Shown: positions 22,690 through 33,758, counted from the first letter of the stretch. The stretch: DNA of 64,000 nucleotides from Neoceratodus forsteri (GCA_016271365.2 CM028132.1:1182079001-1182143000), one strand, 5' to 3'. Notes: generated by a model not told the origin, from the sequence alone. A program made the numbers and translations.

Positions 22690-23860
22690 ATTGTTCCGTG
22701 AGATATAGGCAGACGGTACTTTCACCAAAACTGAATGGGACGACACTCATAACCATAACAGACCTCTCCGGATTGCCAATAAACTTATAGCAATTAGAGT
22801 TAAAAGGAATGTGTGCAATACCCTATATGGTTATTTCAACAGTTACCATAGTTGTTCAGAAATTGGTGTGTTAGGATACATTTGGAAAACTACTTTTGTA
22901 AAATACTGAAAATACTTTTTAAATAGGGATGTGGAGACATGCATTTTGCAGATTGGAAGGGTGTTATGATGATGTTGCCGCATCATAAGTCTTACCTGTA
23001 TGCATTGCAGCATGTAAGAACAGTTGGGCTCTGCTAAGAGGCCTTATTACACCATGAAGAAAACCCTGGATTTTATGTTTGGCACAGTTTCATGAGAAAA
23101 TTATCTGCTTTTTCTTTACAATTTGACAGAATCCCTGTCTCTAGGAGCAGTTTGCTTTAGGCTGCTTAACTGCACACTGTTCGGGCTGGTGAGGCAGTAA
23201 CATCATCACAGCACACTTCCTGTCTACGAAATGGATCCTTTCACATCACAGTTTTAAAAGTTTTTTGTTGTTGTTTTACTGAAGACATTTACTAAATACA
23301 GTATAACCCAGCAGTTGATAGTACATACTGGATCTTTATAGTAACCTTTACAACAATTTTATAGGGAATGCATTCCCTTTACCTCAAATATACATTCTCT
23401 TAAATTTACTGTTAGCTTTCTGAGAGTTTGATTCAAACTTTTCCATGAAATGTCAGATAACAGTTATAAAACTTTATCTTGGTAGAAACATGTTCTTTAA
23501 AGACTTAAGGGGTGGGTTTGTCAATCCCTAAATAAGTATAATTTAAAGAATACTGAAATTGGCAGGATCCAGCCTTTAACACATGAGCCATTGTGTGCCG
23601 TGCATAGACTGATAAATGATTGATAGACATGATGTATTTTTCTTTCTTTCCTTTTTTTTGTGTGGTTCATGTATGCCTACAAGTTTGACAGTTTCTGGGG
23701 GAGTTCAGTGGGAGGATTAACAAAAAAATTGTTTGCCTGCAAATTAATTTTGCAAAACGCTGCCTTGCAATTTTTCTTTCAAATTTAGTGGGTTGAAGTT
23801 GTCATCACAGCTAATAGTTTTGTTTAGCTTATGGTCTCTTCTTCTCTCCCTCTTTTCTTT
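22690..23860. other. AT-rich stretch, no feature
   Basis: About 1.2 kb without a coding frame or recognised repeat. Nothing supported here. Confidence 0.45.
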
Positions 23861-23867
23861 CTTCTTT

Positions 23868-24045
23868 TGGGAGACAGTGTAGCCTAATGGTTAGAACTTC
23901 TAAACCTCAAAACCTGGATGTGAATCTCTTACTGCTGGCACTTACTTACTGTGTGACCTTGAGCAAGTCACTCCCCCTGTGCTATAGCTTCTCTGTCCCT
24001 CTTTGTAACCTTCTTGAGTATTCCTTATCCCTCTAGTCCCATTAA
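23868..24045 (+). mobile_element. MIR-like CORE-SINE
   Basis: The head GTGTAGCCTAATGGTTAGA at about 23878 fits a tRNA A box. About 70 bases later comes TGTGACCTTGAGCAAGTCAC at 23953-23972, the signature word of the MIR/CORE-SINE core. These are old, vertebrate-wide SINEs that use L2-type LINEs for mobilisation. The match is clear by eye but the tail is decayed. No TSD seen. Confidence 0.75.
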
Positions 24046-24129
24046 CCTCCATTTATTTTTTGATCTATACTTTTTTGGTCCAGGTTCTGTCTCCATTGCC
24101 CCCAGCTGTGGCCCTCTCCTTTCAACCCC

Positions 24130-24340
24130 CCCCCCCCCGAACTTAGGCTCGTAACTTTGCTTGGAGCCTTTACAAGGCCTCCGGCTTGCCAGTGGGTCTG
24201 GCTAAATACGTACAGCTCCATAATGCTTGCATGAAAGGCAGTAGGCTGGAGCATGTATGGGTGGTGAGGCATACAGTGGGCTGCATATGGCACAAGTGTA
24301 CTGGGTATCATCTTGCAGGCTGAGGAATTTTTCGTGCAGT
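24130..24340 (+). mobile_element. LINE linker fragment, sense
   Basis: Sense-strand fragment of the family found antisense at 21.2-22.7 kb. The shared stretch encodes NFAWSLYKASGLPVGLAKY-like residues at about 24152-24215. It is short and bounded by unrelated sequence. The C-run at 24127-24138 may mark its start. Confidence 0.6.
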
Positions 24341-24349
24341 GTGCCACAT

Positions 24350-25010
24350 CGCTGTGGAAACTAATGCTGCAAAACCATTCAGGAGAGAGGATCGGAGGAG
24401 GGTGGTGGCTAGCTGCAAGAGCAGATTTCAGGGAAGTCAGACACAGAAGAGTTGAGAGAATGGAAGGAAAGTGAAGGTCGAGTTGCTAGGGGTGGGTATT
24501 CCAGACGGTTGGTAAGTGGACATTAAAGGCAGATGGGCTAGCAGAGGTTTTGCAGCAAGGAATGTAAAATGAGCAAGCAAGGGAGTAGGATGAAAGGATG
24601 GAAGGGGTAAGGAGGTCAGCCAGAAGTTAGAAAGGAACGAGGAGCAAGGCAAGATGAAGGGTCTCAAAGGCATGGAAAAGAGAGGTCAGAATAGAGGGAT
24701 TAGTGATGGGTAAGAGAACAGGTGTTAAAGGCAGAGCAGCAAGAGAAGAAGAAAAGGGATCCATTCTAGTAATTTTGGGGCAGCGCCATAAACCACATCT
24801 GCACAGTCAAACTCTATTAGGATAATTTTGATGATGCGTTTATGGTGGACAGGAAGTGGCAGTCAGAATTTATATAGATAGACTACACCAAGCTTAGCAC
24901 AGAGTTTTTTGTGTATTGTGTCAATGTGGGGGAAAAGGGGATAGGGTTGATATGCTTAAAATGGGGAATAACAACAAGGGGATCTATCAAGAGTCCTGAA
25001 GACCGGGGTC
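24350..25010 (-). mobile_element. LINE fragment, antisense
   Basis: Antisense coding-like, purine-rich sequence similar in layout to the region at 13.6-14.4 kb. The word GCAGCGCCATAAACCACATC at 24782-24801 parallels GCAGCACCATAGATAACCAA at about 14339. The frame is badly decayed and no catalytic motif remains. Assigned mainly by resemblance to the 13.4-14.6 kb LINE. Confidence 0.45.
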
Positions 25011-25084
25011 AAGTTGGAGCCTCGCTAGCCTCTGTTTAATGCCAGAAGTCATGGAGACATATATTTTTTTTAATATTAACCGAG

Positions 25085-25392
25085 AATGTCCACTTAATAA
25101 AGCTCCACAACTAAGCATGGAGCTACCCCCCCCCCCCGTTAACACTTCCTCTATCACTTTTCAATTCAGCAAAGCATGTGGGAAGGCAAACAAGAGATGC
25201 ATCAACAGTCACAGAAGGGAGATAAAACTGCCCCTGTACAGTCCCCTGGTCTGACTACACCTGGAGTACTGTGCAATTCTGGATCACACATCTGAGGAAG
25301 CAGAGAGATAGGTCAGAAAAAATACAGAGAAAGGAAACAAAAATTATCCAAGGCATCAGGGTAGGTCCTATACGGAGAGATTGTAGAGTCTC
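25085..25392 (+). mobile_element. CR1 3' part, piece 1 of 4
   Basis: Coding remnants such as SHRREIKLPLYSPLV and LEYCAILDHTSEE (about 25205-25310) match the CR1 connection region (compare TSRRREVILPLYKTMVRPYMEY at 3.7-3.8 kb). The frame runs to RL-stop-SL at 25391, where a 328-bp insertion interrupts it. The same CR1 resumes at 25721. Confidence 0.75.
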
Positions 25393-25720
25393 AGGGTCCG
25401 ATTCACAAACTGGACCGGCATAAGCCTCGATTCGCCAGCACAGGCGCATGGGCTTCAAGCAGGTCCACGGATGAGTGGCGGATTCACAGTTGGTATAAAC
25501 CGCCCGATGCTAGACCAGCTTTTTCTGGTCTATCACTACCGCCCTCCTAACAGGGTTTGCGCCACATGCCTGGTGCAAGCCACCATAAATGGGATAAAAG
25601 GTAACAAACGCACACAACCTTTGTGACTAGGGTGCACAGTGCGCCAAAGTGGATGGCACAGCATCGGGACAGATGCAGGTTTGGCACAAGTCGTGCATCC
25701 CCTTCTGTGAATCAGGCCCT
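25393..25720. mobile_element. Small TIR element (MITE-like) inside CR1
   Basis: A 328-bp insertion in the CR1 frame. Its ends are imperfect inverted repeats: AGGGTCCGATTCAC on the left and GTGAATCAGGCCCT on the right. Removing it restores a CR1-like reading (SLNMLSL) across the joint. The flanks allow only a 1-3 bp duplication (CTC), so superfamily is uncertain. No ORF, so non-autonomous. Confidence 0.6.
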
Positions 25721-25837
25721 CAATATGTTGTCTCTGGTATATGGAAGGGAGGGGGGACAGGATAAAAAACATTTAAATAAACACAGGGATACAATATAGC
25801 ATGGGGAACTTCAGAGTTGTTCAGGATAAGGAACAAA
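25721..25837 (+). mobile_element. CR1 3' part, piece 2 of 4
   Basis: Continues piece 1 with NMLSLVYG and following CR1-like residues, and stops at the outer end of DIRS-A. It resumes at about 32103 with GHKLKLEGESLKRTSGN. Confidence 0.7.
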
Positions 25838-26030
25838 ATCTTACGTCGAGAGGGTTCCTGCAGTAGGTTTTCACAAATAGGACTGCACCCCCTGGTGTCA
25901 GGACCGCACAGCAAACACCTAGCTAGTAATACATAGCGGGGGACTGCCCCTGGCGTCACATGATGGGATGTCAGTGTGACAGTATATGGGGGTGGTCCCC
26001 ATGCCCTCCCTCCAGTTCTTTCCCGCCATC
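25838..26030. repeat. DIRS-A left inverted terminal repeat
   Basis: Inverted relative to 31880-32102. Shared words in reverse complement include GTTCCTGCAGTAGG, GTGTCAGGACC, GTCAGTGTGACAGTATAT and GGTCCCCATGC. Confidence 0.88.
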
Positions 26031-26130
26031 GACCTGTATACGTCGGACCTCGCAGTGAACTTGCTTACAGTCGACCGCCATTTTATAAGTATTTCTTGTT
26101 CTTTTATTTTGTCCTTTTCTAGTTTAATGC

Positions 26131-28585
26131 ATGTCTTCTCAGTTACATGGAACCAAGAAGAAGTGCTGTCAGTGTGGTTTTCAGATTTGCGTCCTCTGCT
26201 TAGGCCTAAAACACAGAGTTGTCGACTGCAACATCTGCCGGTCCTTCAACCAGGCCACGCATGTGAAGCACCACAAAGCTCTCAATGCCCATCTGCTGAA
26301 AAAACACCTTGCATCGATGGAAAAGGAGCTTCAGGAGCTGCGGGGACGTTCCTCTTCACCCACCTCTGAGCACAAAAAAAAAAAAGACAGAGAAGCGCCG
26401 GGACCGGTTCCCCTCTACCCAGCATTGCCAGGCAGTCAACGGTACTTCAGGTGGGGCATCTTCATCGGTGAGTACTCCTCTTCCTTGTCACAATCTGCTC
26501 CAGTGGATCGGTCGCCGCTGCCCCCACCTTAGTCAGAGGGTGACAGGGGTGTTCCTTTCAGGAGGATCTTGCTTTGGGGCCTATCGATAGCTCTCAGGCC
26601 GATAAGTCACCCTCCAGCTCGGCCGCCGGGTGCATGGCCTCGGTTGATAAGCCAGACTGCAGCTCTGCTGTTGCCGGCTTAACCGTAACCAATAAGTTGG
26701 ATGCCAGCTCCTCCGACATCCGCTCGGTCGAGGACGATCAGTCGGTTGCCGGCCTACCCGTTGACCGCTTGGCTGAAGCTGTCCTGTCAGGCCTGATTGT
26801 AGTGGCTGACATCGCACAGAGCCAGCTTCCAGGCACCCTCTCATCCCACGAGGGTTCTCCCTCGCAGGACTCTCTGACTCAGCCTGACCCCTCATTTTCG
26901 CCTGAACTCCGGGACACAAGTGCTTCTGGCCAAGGGATTCCTTCTCCTACGTCGGGCCTTCTTTACGAGCTTCCTGCTTCACCAGTGGACCTGTCAATGG
27001 GTGTCTCTATTCCTTTACCCCCTTCACCTTTCTCGGATCAGACGTCAGGTCCTCTTAGGCCCCCGATGCCAGGCCAGTCTCCCATTTACGTCCCTTCAGA
27101 CTTGGGGATGGTGTCTGGATCTTTCGTTCCAATGCCAGAGCCCCCGTCTGACCCTTCTGGGGTTTCAGCTGGGACCCCAGGCCTGCCAATGGACCCACAT
27201 GTTCCTAGTGGTCCCTCGGCCCTGCCTCCTTCTGGGCCTGTCGCATGTGCCAACATCAGGGTATCTGACGCCAGGCCATATGTACCGGGGTACCATCATC
27301 AGCCTTACCCCTGTTGGTACCAGACACCTGGTTACCCCCATATTCTTCCTCAGGGTTTCCAGGCTATCAGCCTCCACCACCTCCTCTGTCACCTCCTCCT
27401 CAGCCGGAAGCACAGGGAACAATTTTGGCCTGGTGGAAGGATGCCAAATTGCAGTTCCTGCAGGAGGTAGGACACTCCCATCCGGTCGTGGTTTCCACCG
27501 CACCCCCTGGGCAGTTCCTAGGAACCCATCCCCAGTCGACCATTGGTCGTCAGATAGGGACTTTAGCAGGTGCCCAGCTGGGTCTCTCTCGGGCATCAGG
27601 ATCATGGAGGAGGTTCCGGACATAGTCTCTCTACCCAGCAGACCAGAGTCTTCTGACTCAGATACTGATTCTGACTCTGCAGCTCACTCAGAGCCTCATT
27701 CTCCTTTGCAACCACAACCCAAGGAGTCACCCAAATCTCTGCTGGAGACCCGTTATTTGCAGAGCTCCTTAGATCCATCCTGCAGGCTTGTGCCTGGGCA
27801 TCCCAGGAGATGGATCCTAAAAGGAAGAGGCTTGCGGAGCACCTGGATTTGACAAATATGGACCCCTACCCATCCCACCTTGGACGGGGCCTCACGAGGA
27901 CCTAACATCCACAATATGGCAACAATCATCCTCAATTCCTGCGGTCTCTAAAAAGGCCAACAGGACCTATCATCCCCTGGAAGGGGTCGGCCACCTCATG
28001 AGTCAACCTAAGGCCAATTCGATAGTCATCACAGTGGCCCATGATAGGACAGCTCAGCCAAAGCATCTGAGTGCCTCACCTCTGGACAAAGAGTCCAAGC
28101 AGATGGACCAATACGGCCGCAAGGTCTGCGCTTCCTGCACCTGTGCTATCAGGTCTCTTAATTACGTGACCCACATGATCTCTTCCAGAAGCCGGCCTTG
28201 ACCGACCTAGAGAAAGAGCTACACTCTGTCCTGGATGAGGAACTCAGGAACAAGCTGTTGGACAAGGTGAGACTTAACAAATCTTCCTGCCATCACGCAT
28301 TGCATGTCATCTATAACTTGGTGGCCCGATGCATCGCTCCGGGTGTTTGCCTGAGACGTCTGGCATGGCTTCATCTTGTGGGACTGGTGCAAGACATCCA
28401 AACCACTCTCCTGGATGCCCCCTTCAGGGGCACTGTCCTGTTCGGCGGTGACACAGAGGGTATAATTACAGAGTTACAGGAGAGCAGCAGATCCCTGTGG
28501 GACGTCTGCTTCATGTACCGCTCCAGCTCAAAACTCAAGCAGCCTTTTCATTGCCCACAGAAAAGATGGAATAGACAGAACCAGA
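26131..28585 (+). pseudogene. DIRS-A gag-like region (ORF1)
   Basis: The frame 26131-26532 begins with a cysteine-rich block, CCQCGFQICVLCLGLKH then CNICRSF, equivalent to the DIRS-B block CPCGQ...CVYCLGLEH...CDLCSSF. It probably binds nucleic acid. A long Pro/Ser-rich middle follows (26574-27470, then other frames). The C-terminal part at about 28095-28580 holds QMDQYGRKVCASCTCAIRS and RRLAWLHLVGLVQD...DAPFRGTVLFGG, matching DIRS-B (RRQAWLRISTF...DVPFLGTDLFG). The frame changes several times. Function is inferred from position and likeness to DIRS ORF1. Confidence 0.7.
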
Positions 28586-28589
28586 ACAT

Positions 28590-30290
28590 ATGTTAGGGAA
28601 AGTGCCACACCACTGGTTCTGGTGCCCAGACCCCTCAGGCAAAAGCCCAAAAGGCCGCCAGAAGCAGTTGAGCGGCTCTCCCCCTCCATCTCCTCCCTTT
28701 CTTTCAGTGGAGCTGGTGGGGGGAAGGTTCGCCCTCCACCTAGTCGGGTGGAAGGCAATAACTGCAGATGCTTGGGTCCTCCAACTGATCGCAAGAGGGC
28801 ACACAATTGAGTTCCTGGACATACCCCTGGACAACCCTCCAGGCAGGTCTCACTACCCGTCAGGCCATCTACATCTCATTCAGCAGGAAATCCAGGCTAC
28901 GTTAGCAAAGTCAGACATAGAGCCGATTCCTCTCAGGCAGGCAGAAAGGAGGTATTATTCCAATTTTTTCCTGGTACCAAAAAAAAAAAGGCGATCTGAG
29001 GCCCATCCTGGACCTCAGCCTGCTCAATCTCTTTGTGGAGTGCAAGAGATTCTGCATGATAACCCTCCAGGGACTCTTACCCCTGCTCCAGCAGAACCAA
29101 TGGCTATGTTCAGTGGACATGCAGGATGCTTACCTGAACATCCCTGTCTTCCAGGCCCACCACCGTTTCCTTCGGTTCACCTTTCAGGGGAGCCACTATC
29201 AATTCAAGGCCCTTCCTTTTGGCCTTTCTTCAGCACCTCAGGTTTTACCAAGTGCTTGTCGGTGGTGGCTGTGGCCCTGCACTGCAAGGGGAATTATGTT
29301 TTCCCATACCTGGATGACTGGCTGTTTTCGGCCCTGTCTCAGGACAGTCTGATGGAGTCTCTCTCCACCACCCTGGACCTCTTTTCCTGGCTTGGCATCA
29401 CTGTGAACTATCCCAAGTCTCCACTTTCACCCTCTCAGCGCCTCCAATTCATTGGAGCAGTGATGGATGTGGTCCAGGGCAGGGCCTTCTTACCTTTGGA
29501 CAGGGTGGAAACTCTGATTCAACAAGATTTGTCTGTGTCCAGCTCTTGTTGGACCGCAGCCTGCTCCATCCTCCACCTGTTGGGACTTATGGCAGTGGCC
29601 ATTCCCACAGTTCCGTTGGCCAGACTGCATATGAGGGCGACCCAGTGGACCCTCAGAGTCCAGTGGGATCAATGCTCGGATGACCTGGACCACAGGGTCC
29701 TGGTCTCTGGCAGTATGAAGAGGGATCTTCTGTGGTGGCAGGAGCCATCCAACCTCTCCTCGGTGGGCCCCCTTTCATCCCCTGTCTCCTTCCATGACCC
29801 TCACAACAGATGCCTTGAGTCAAGGTTGGGGAGCCCACCTCGGAGACCATCGAACTCAAGGAAGATGGTCCCCGAAAGAGGAACACCTGCACATAAACGT
29901 TCTAGAGATGAGAGTTGTGCTCTACATTCTCCAGGCGTTTCAGCCCCTCTTATAATCGGGAACACTCCTAATCCAGACCAACAACGCTGCCACATAAAAG
30001 GGAGGCACCTGATCGTAACCCCTCTGCAGGGAGGTGATGCAGGTGTGGCACTGGGCGGTCCAGCATGGCCTATCTCTGACAGCAACCCATGTCCTGAGAG
30101 TTGACAATGTCCTGGCAGACAGTCTCAGCTGCACCATCACACGGGCACATGAGTGGAAACCAAAGCAGGAGGTAGTAGAAGATCTCTTCGATCAGTGGGG
30201 TCGGCCAGAAATAGATCTATTTGCCTCCCCATCCAACGCAAAACTACCCAGCTTTTGCTTGCTCGTTCTCGGGCGTGGTGTTTTCTGGTG
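28590..30290 (+). pseudogene. DIRS-A reverse transcriptase / RNase H
   Basis: The 504-residue frame 28590-30104 holds the RT. The N-terminal region has ITADAWVLQLIARG and YYSNFFLVPKK. An A-run at 28979-28989 shifts the frame, so the next block (PILDLSLLNLF, SVDMQDAYLNIPV, ALPFGLSSAP) lies in another frame. The original frame returns with the catalytic box YLDDWL at about 29307-29324 (YxDD intact). The connection region follows to RATQWTLRVQWDQ and MKRDLLWW. The RNase H (29790-30290) is decayed but shows VDNVLADSLS near 30100 and QWGRPEIDLFASP near 30200. No intact polyprotein is possible. Confidence 0.88.
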
Positions 30291-30599
30291 AGATGCACTG
30301 TCTCTTTGTTGGACAGGGAGGTTTTTGTACACTTTCCCTCCCTTTCCAATTCTGCAGGAGGAACTGTTGAAGCTTCAAGCTGAGGGCGCTCGTATGATTC
30401 TCATAGCTCCCCTCTGGCCTCGGCAGATCTGGTTCCCCCTGCTACAGCAGCTGGCATTGGAACTCCCAGCACCTCTTCCTCTCCTCCATGACCTTCTGTC
30501 ACAGGAGCAGGGCAGTCTGGTGCATTCAAGCCTCAGGTCTCTCCACTTGCATGTGTGGCACCTTTGGACATAGCAGTCTCAAGATCTGGCATCTCCTCG

Positions 30600-31574
30600 C
30601 GAGTTGCCCAGGTCCTAGTGGAGGCCAGAAAACCGTCCATTAGATCTACGTATGCCATGAAGTGGAAGAGATTCACCATTTGGGCCATGGCCCCAGGTCC
30701 TTGAGTACCTCTTGCACTTGTCTGATTCAGGTCTCAGTTACTCTTCCCTGAGGGTCCATCTTTCAGCAGTTTCCGCCTACCACCTTCTGGTGGATGGCAA
30801 AACTCTCGTGCAGTTGGAGGTCTCAAAAACCTTTCTCAAGGGGATCCTCCACTTAAAACCTCCGGTCCGTAGTCCAGTAACCCCCAGGACTTAAATTCTA
30901 TTTTAGAGAAACTTACTTTGCCCCCTTTTGAGCTGGCAGCAAGTTGCGACATGCACTGTTTATCTGGGAAAGAGCTCTTTTTAGTTGCTATTAGCTCTGC
31001 ACAAAGGATTTCAAGACTTCAGGTCCTTGTTTGCAAGGAGCCTTATTTAATTTTCCACAGAGAATGGGTGGCTCTGCGGACTAACCCTTCTTTTCTACCG
31101 AAAGTGGTACCGGAATTTACGTTGAACCAAGATGTTCAACTGCTGGTTTATTTTCCTGAGTATTCCAATGGGGGGGGGAGATACCTCTTGCACATGTTGG
31201 ATGTGCACAGGATCTTGAGATACTATATCTCTCGGACCAAGGAGGTGCGCAAGTCTGACCAGTTGTTTGTTGCTTTCACACCCAGATGTCAGGGTACGGC
31301 CAGTTCTAAACAGGGCCTGTCCAAATGGTTGGCTAACTGCATCTTGTTCATCTATCAGAAGTATGAGAAACCCCTTCTGGGGGAAGTGAAAGGCCACTTG
31401 ACCCGTGGCATGGCTGCTCTGACGGCCTTCTTATGGAACGTGTCTGCTTCCGATATCTGTGCCGTAGCCACTTGGTCTTTGGTCCATACCTTCACTAAGC
31501 ATTACAGTCTGTACATTGCCTCTAGGCATAGGGCCGGTTTTGGACTTGCTGTCCGCCAAGGCCTCCTATCATAA
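30600..31574 (+). pseudogene. DIRS-A tyrosine recombinase (YR)
   Basis: This enzyme inserts the circular DNA copy. The N-terminal core-binding region is at 30620-30890 (SIRSTYAMKWKRFTIW; LRVHLSAVSAYH). A stop at 30891 separates it from the catalytic part, a 218-residue frame at 30918-31574. That frame shows the first catalytic Arg in SAQRISRLQ, the H-x-x-R box in GHLTRGMAA, and the nucleophilic Tyr in TKHYSLYIAS. The C-terminus is intact to the TAA at 31572. All hallmark residues are present, but the split frame makes it a pseudogene. Confidence 0.87.
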
Positions 31575-31662
31575 GAGGCTGTCTAGTTGGTAGACATTTC
31601 TGCCTCCCGGACCTTAGTCTCCAACTTGCTTTTTTCTTGACTGCTTGATATTCCATCCTGTA

Positions 31663-31765
31663 TGTGAAGACCTACTGCAGGAACCCTCTCAAAGTAAGAT
31701 ACAATAGTTACATAAGAACTTACTGTAACAGTAGGTCTTCGAGAGAGGTTCCTGCAGTATATCAC
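31663..31765. repeat. DIRS-A internal complementary region (ICR)
   Basis: Two halves meet at about 31702. The left half (GTGAAGACCTACTGCAGGAA...AGTAAGAT) is the reverse complement of the left outer end. The right half (GTTACATAAGAACTTAC...AGAGAGGTTCCTGCAG) is the reverse complement of the right outer end. In DIRS elements this joint is thought to template completion of both termini. Confidence 0.88.
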
Positions 31766-31879
31766 ATTTTCCCTCCCACCTTCCCCCAGCTTCTGTTTTC
31801 CTATTCCTTTTCAGGGCAACTACCAGCAGCTCTGGGTTCTAGGAGTTATGCTCCTTTCTCCCGTCACCCTTACAGGGAT

Positions 31880-32102
31880 TTCCAGCGGGAGAGCTGGAGG
31901 GCGAGCATGGGGACCGCCCCTATATACTGTCACACTGACGTGCCGTCATGTATGCTGAGGGCGGTCCCATGCTATGTACTGCTAGATAGAAGTTTGCTGT
32001 GTGGTCCTGACACCAGAGGGCGCAGTCCTATCTGTGAAGACCTACTGCAGGAACCTCTCTTGAAGATCTGTTGTTATGGTAAGTTCTTATGTAACTGTTA
32101 TT
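31880..32102. repeat. DIRS-A right inverted terminal repeat
   Basis: Inverted partner of 25838-26030. It ends with TATGGTAAGTTCTTATGTAAC; DIRS-C ends at 62.92 kb with the same word, so A and C are one family. Confidence 0.87.
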
Positions 32103-32245
32103 TCATCCACCAGGGGCACAAACTCAAGCTGGAAGGGGAAAGTTTAAAAAGGACATCGGGAAATATTTTTTCACAGAGCATGTGGTGGATGAGTGGAGTA
32201 ATGTACCAAACAGTATAGCTGGGTTCAAAACATGATGGGGCACAC
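32103..32245 (+). mobile_element. CR1 3' part, piece 3 of 4
   Basis: Reads GHKLKLEGESLKRTSGNIFSQ then VVDEW-like and NSIAGFKT residues, the C-terminal block of CR1 ORF2. It directly follows the end of DIRS-A and stops at the TTAA of the palindromic MITE. Confidence 0.75.
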
Positions 32246-32279
32246 TTAAAGGAAAACACCACTTACCTTCTGGCTTTCT

Positions 32280-33275
32280 TTTTTTTATACTTTGGATTTA
32301 TTGTTTTCATTGTACTTATACAATACATTCCAAGCAGAGACATTTCAAATGATAGTTACAATCTGGACACATTGAGGACACCACCCCTCTAGAATTCCTA
32401 TATACTACTTATTCTACTGCTTTAAGATACGTCTTGGAGGGTTACTAATTTGTTATTATTAACAATTTTTAATACAGAATTGCTAGATATAGAGCCCATG
32501 AGTAGCATGGAAAATTACTAAATCAATGTTAGTATACATAGTCCATTTATTCATTTTCCCCTTACAAAAGGGGCTATGAGGAAGTCCATGCTTTAACTAA
32601 TATAAGCATCGCAAACTGTGATAATTCTAAAAGGGCATGCCACTTTAAAATAAAACACCTCCAAATATGAAAGCCTCACTAGTTAACTCTGGGAGGCCAT
32701 AGTTATCCCAAATCTAAGCATACTAGAAACAAACATCTAGGATTTTAAAGAAAAAACCTATATCACCTTCTTTATTTATATTTGTCACTCAAAAGGCAGA
32801 TAATAATTCGTCCAAAGAGAGCAAATTAAATATTCAGGAATAATTGTCCTGTCATAAACTTTAATAAGGTACTCACTCGAACCTCTCTCTGGGATAAACA
32901 AATTTTATAGTTATTTAAACAGATTTCTTTCTTTTCCCTAGATCTTCTTGAGATAATCCTTTCTGTGTTTTTTTCATGGCTCGCCATCTTCAGATGAGTT
33001 CTCGCCTTGGTCTGCAGTGCGTTTTCTTCCTGGAGCTTGAGAGGAAGACCGCATGGTAGAGGGAGTGGGGACATTTTTGGATTTTGCTCCTTCGTGAGGA
33101 GTGCGATCCTTTCGAGGATTTCCCATATCGCTCCTGAGGTCTTCCGGATGCTGCGTCTGTATTTTGATTACTTCAGGACAGTCCAGATAGTATTTTTAAA
33201 TCTCCCAAAGCCAGTCTTGATGAGGAGCTCGATTCGAAAGCAGCCATATTGCTCGGGCTCGCCAGCGCCCCCCCA
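32280..33275 (-). mobile_element. L1-like insertion, antisense, with 15-bp TSD
   Basis: ACCTTCTGGCTTTCT occurs at 32265-32279 and 33276-33290. The insert begins on the left with a T-run, the antisense of a poly-A tail. Near its right end, antisense frames show a lysine/arginine-rich stretch (HLKMASHEKNTERIISRRSREKKEI), resembling the beginning of an L1-type ORF1. It is 996 bp, so most of the element is missing. It lies in the left arm of the MITE palindrome. Confidence 0.65.
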
Positions 33276-33424
33276 ACCTTCTGGCTTTCTACCGCTGGTG
33301 CATATGCCCCTGATTAGCAGTTCTGTATAAAAAAAAAAAAAAATACAATAATTTTTTTAACTGCATTTAGGTATTGGTATTTAAGTTATAAATTACAGTG
33401 CTTGAACCCCCCCCCCCAGGCTTC

Positions 33425-33577
33425 CAGCAGCCATCTCATGGGAGGCACTCGCTTCCTTGTCCAAAATATGCTAATGTGCCCTTGCCTGCCATTTTGCTGA
33501 GTCGGCAGAGGCACATTAGCATATCCTGGGAGAGGGAGTGAGCAGCCCCTATGAGATGGCTGCCGGTGGCCTTGGTA
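33425..33577. repeat. Central hairpin of the palindromic MITE
   Basis: CAGCAGCCATCTCATGGGAGG...ATATGCTAATGTGCC on the left pairs with GGCACATTAGCATAT...TATGAGATGGCTGCCG on the right, around a centre near 33497. It is continuous with the MITE arms. Confidence 0.75.
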
Positions 33578-33583
33578 AACAGA

Positions 33584-33758
33584 CATTTCTAGGGACATGG
33601 ATATGTTGTTCATCCACACTGTCTGGCAGGTATCCTTGCCACTTTAAATCTTGCCGGAAGGTCTTCAAGCTGGCTCCTCCCACCCACCCGGGTGATAAAA
33701 CTCTGGGCTGCACCCCATGACACCTGATCTTCCTTACCGCTTGGAAGCTCAGGTTCCC
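33584..33758. repeat. DIRS-B left inverted terminal repeat
   Basis: Reverse complement of 39262-39450 with few differences, covering GTTGTTCATCCACACTGTCT to GGAAGCTCAGGTT. Confidence 0.9.

Larger units (their letters stand above)
25838..32102 (+). mobile_element. DIRS-type retrotransposon DIRS-A, complete architecture, inactive
   Basis: DIRS elements replicate through an RNA and integrate with a tyrosine recombinase, leaving no target-site duplication. The order here is left ITR (25838-26030), gag-like region (26131-28580), RT/RNase H (28590-30290), tyrosine recombinase (30600-31574), ICR (31663-31765) and right ITR (31880-32102). The ITRs are inverted copies: the right end read in reverse reproduces the left end, including TTCCTGCAGTAGGT and GTGTCAGGACC. 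Coding parts contain stops and shifts, so the copy is dead, but nothing large is missing. It interrupts a CR1 element. Confidence 0.92.
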
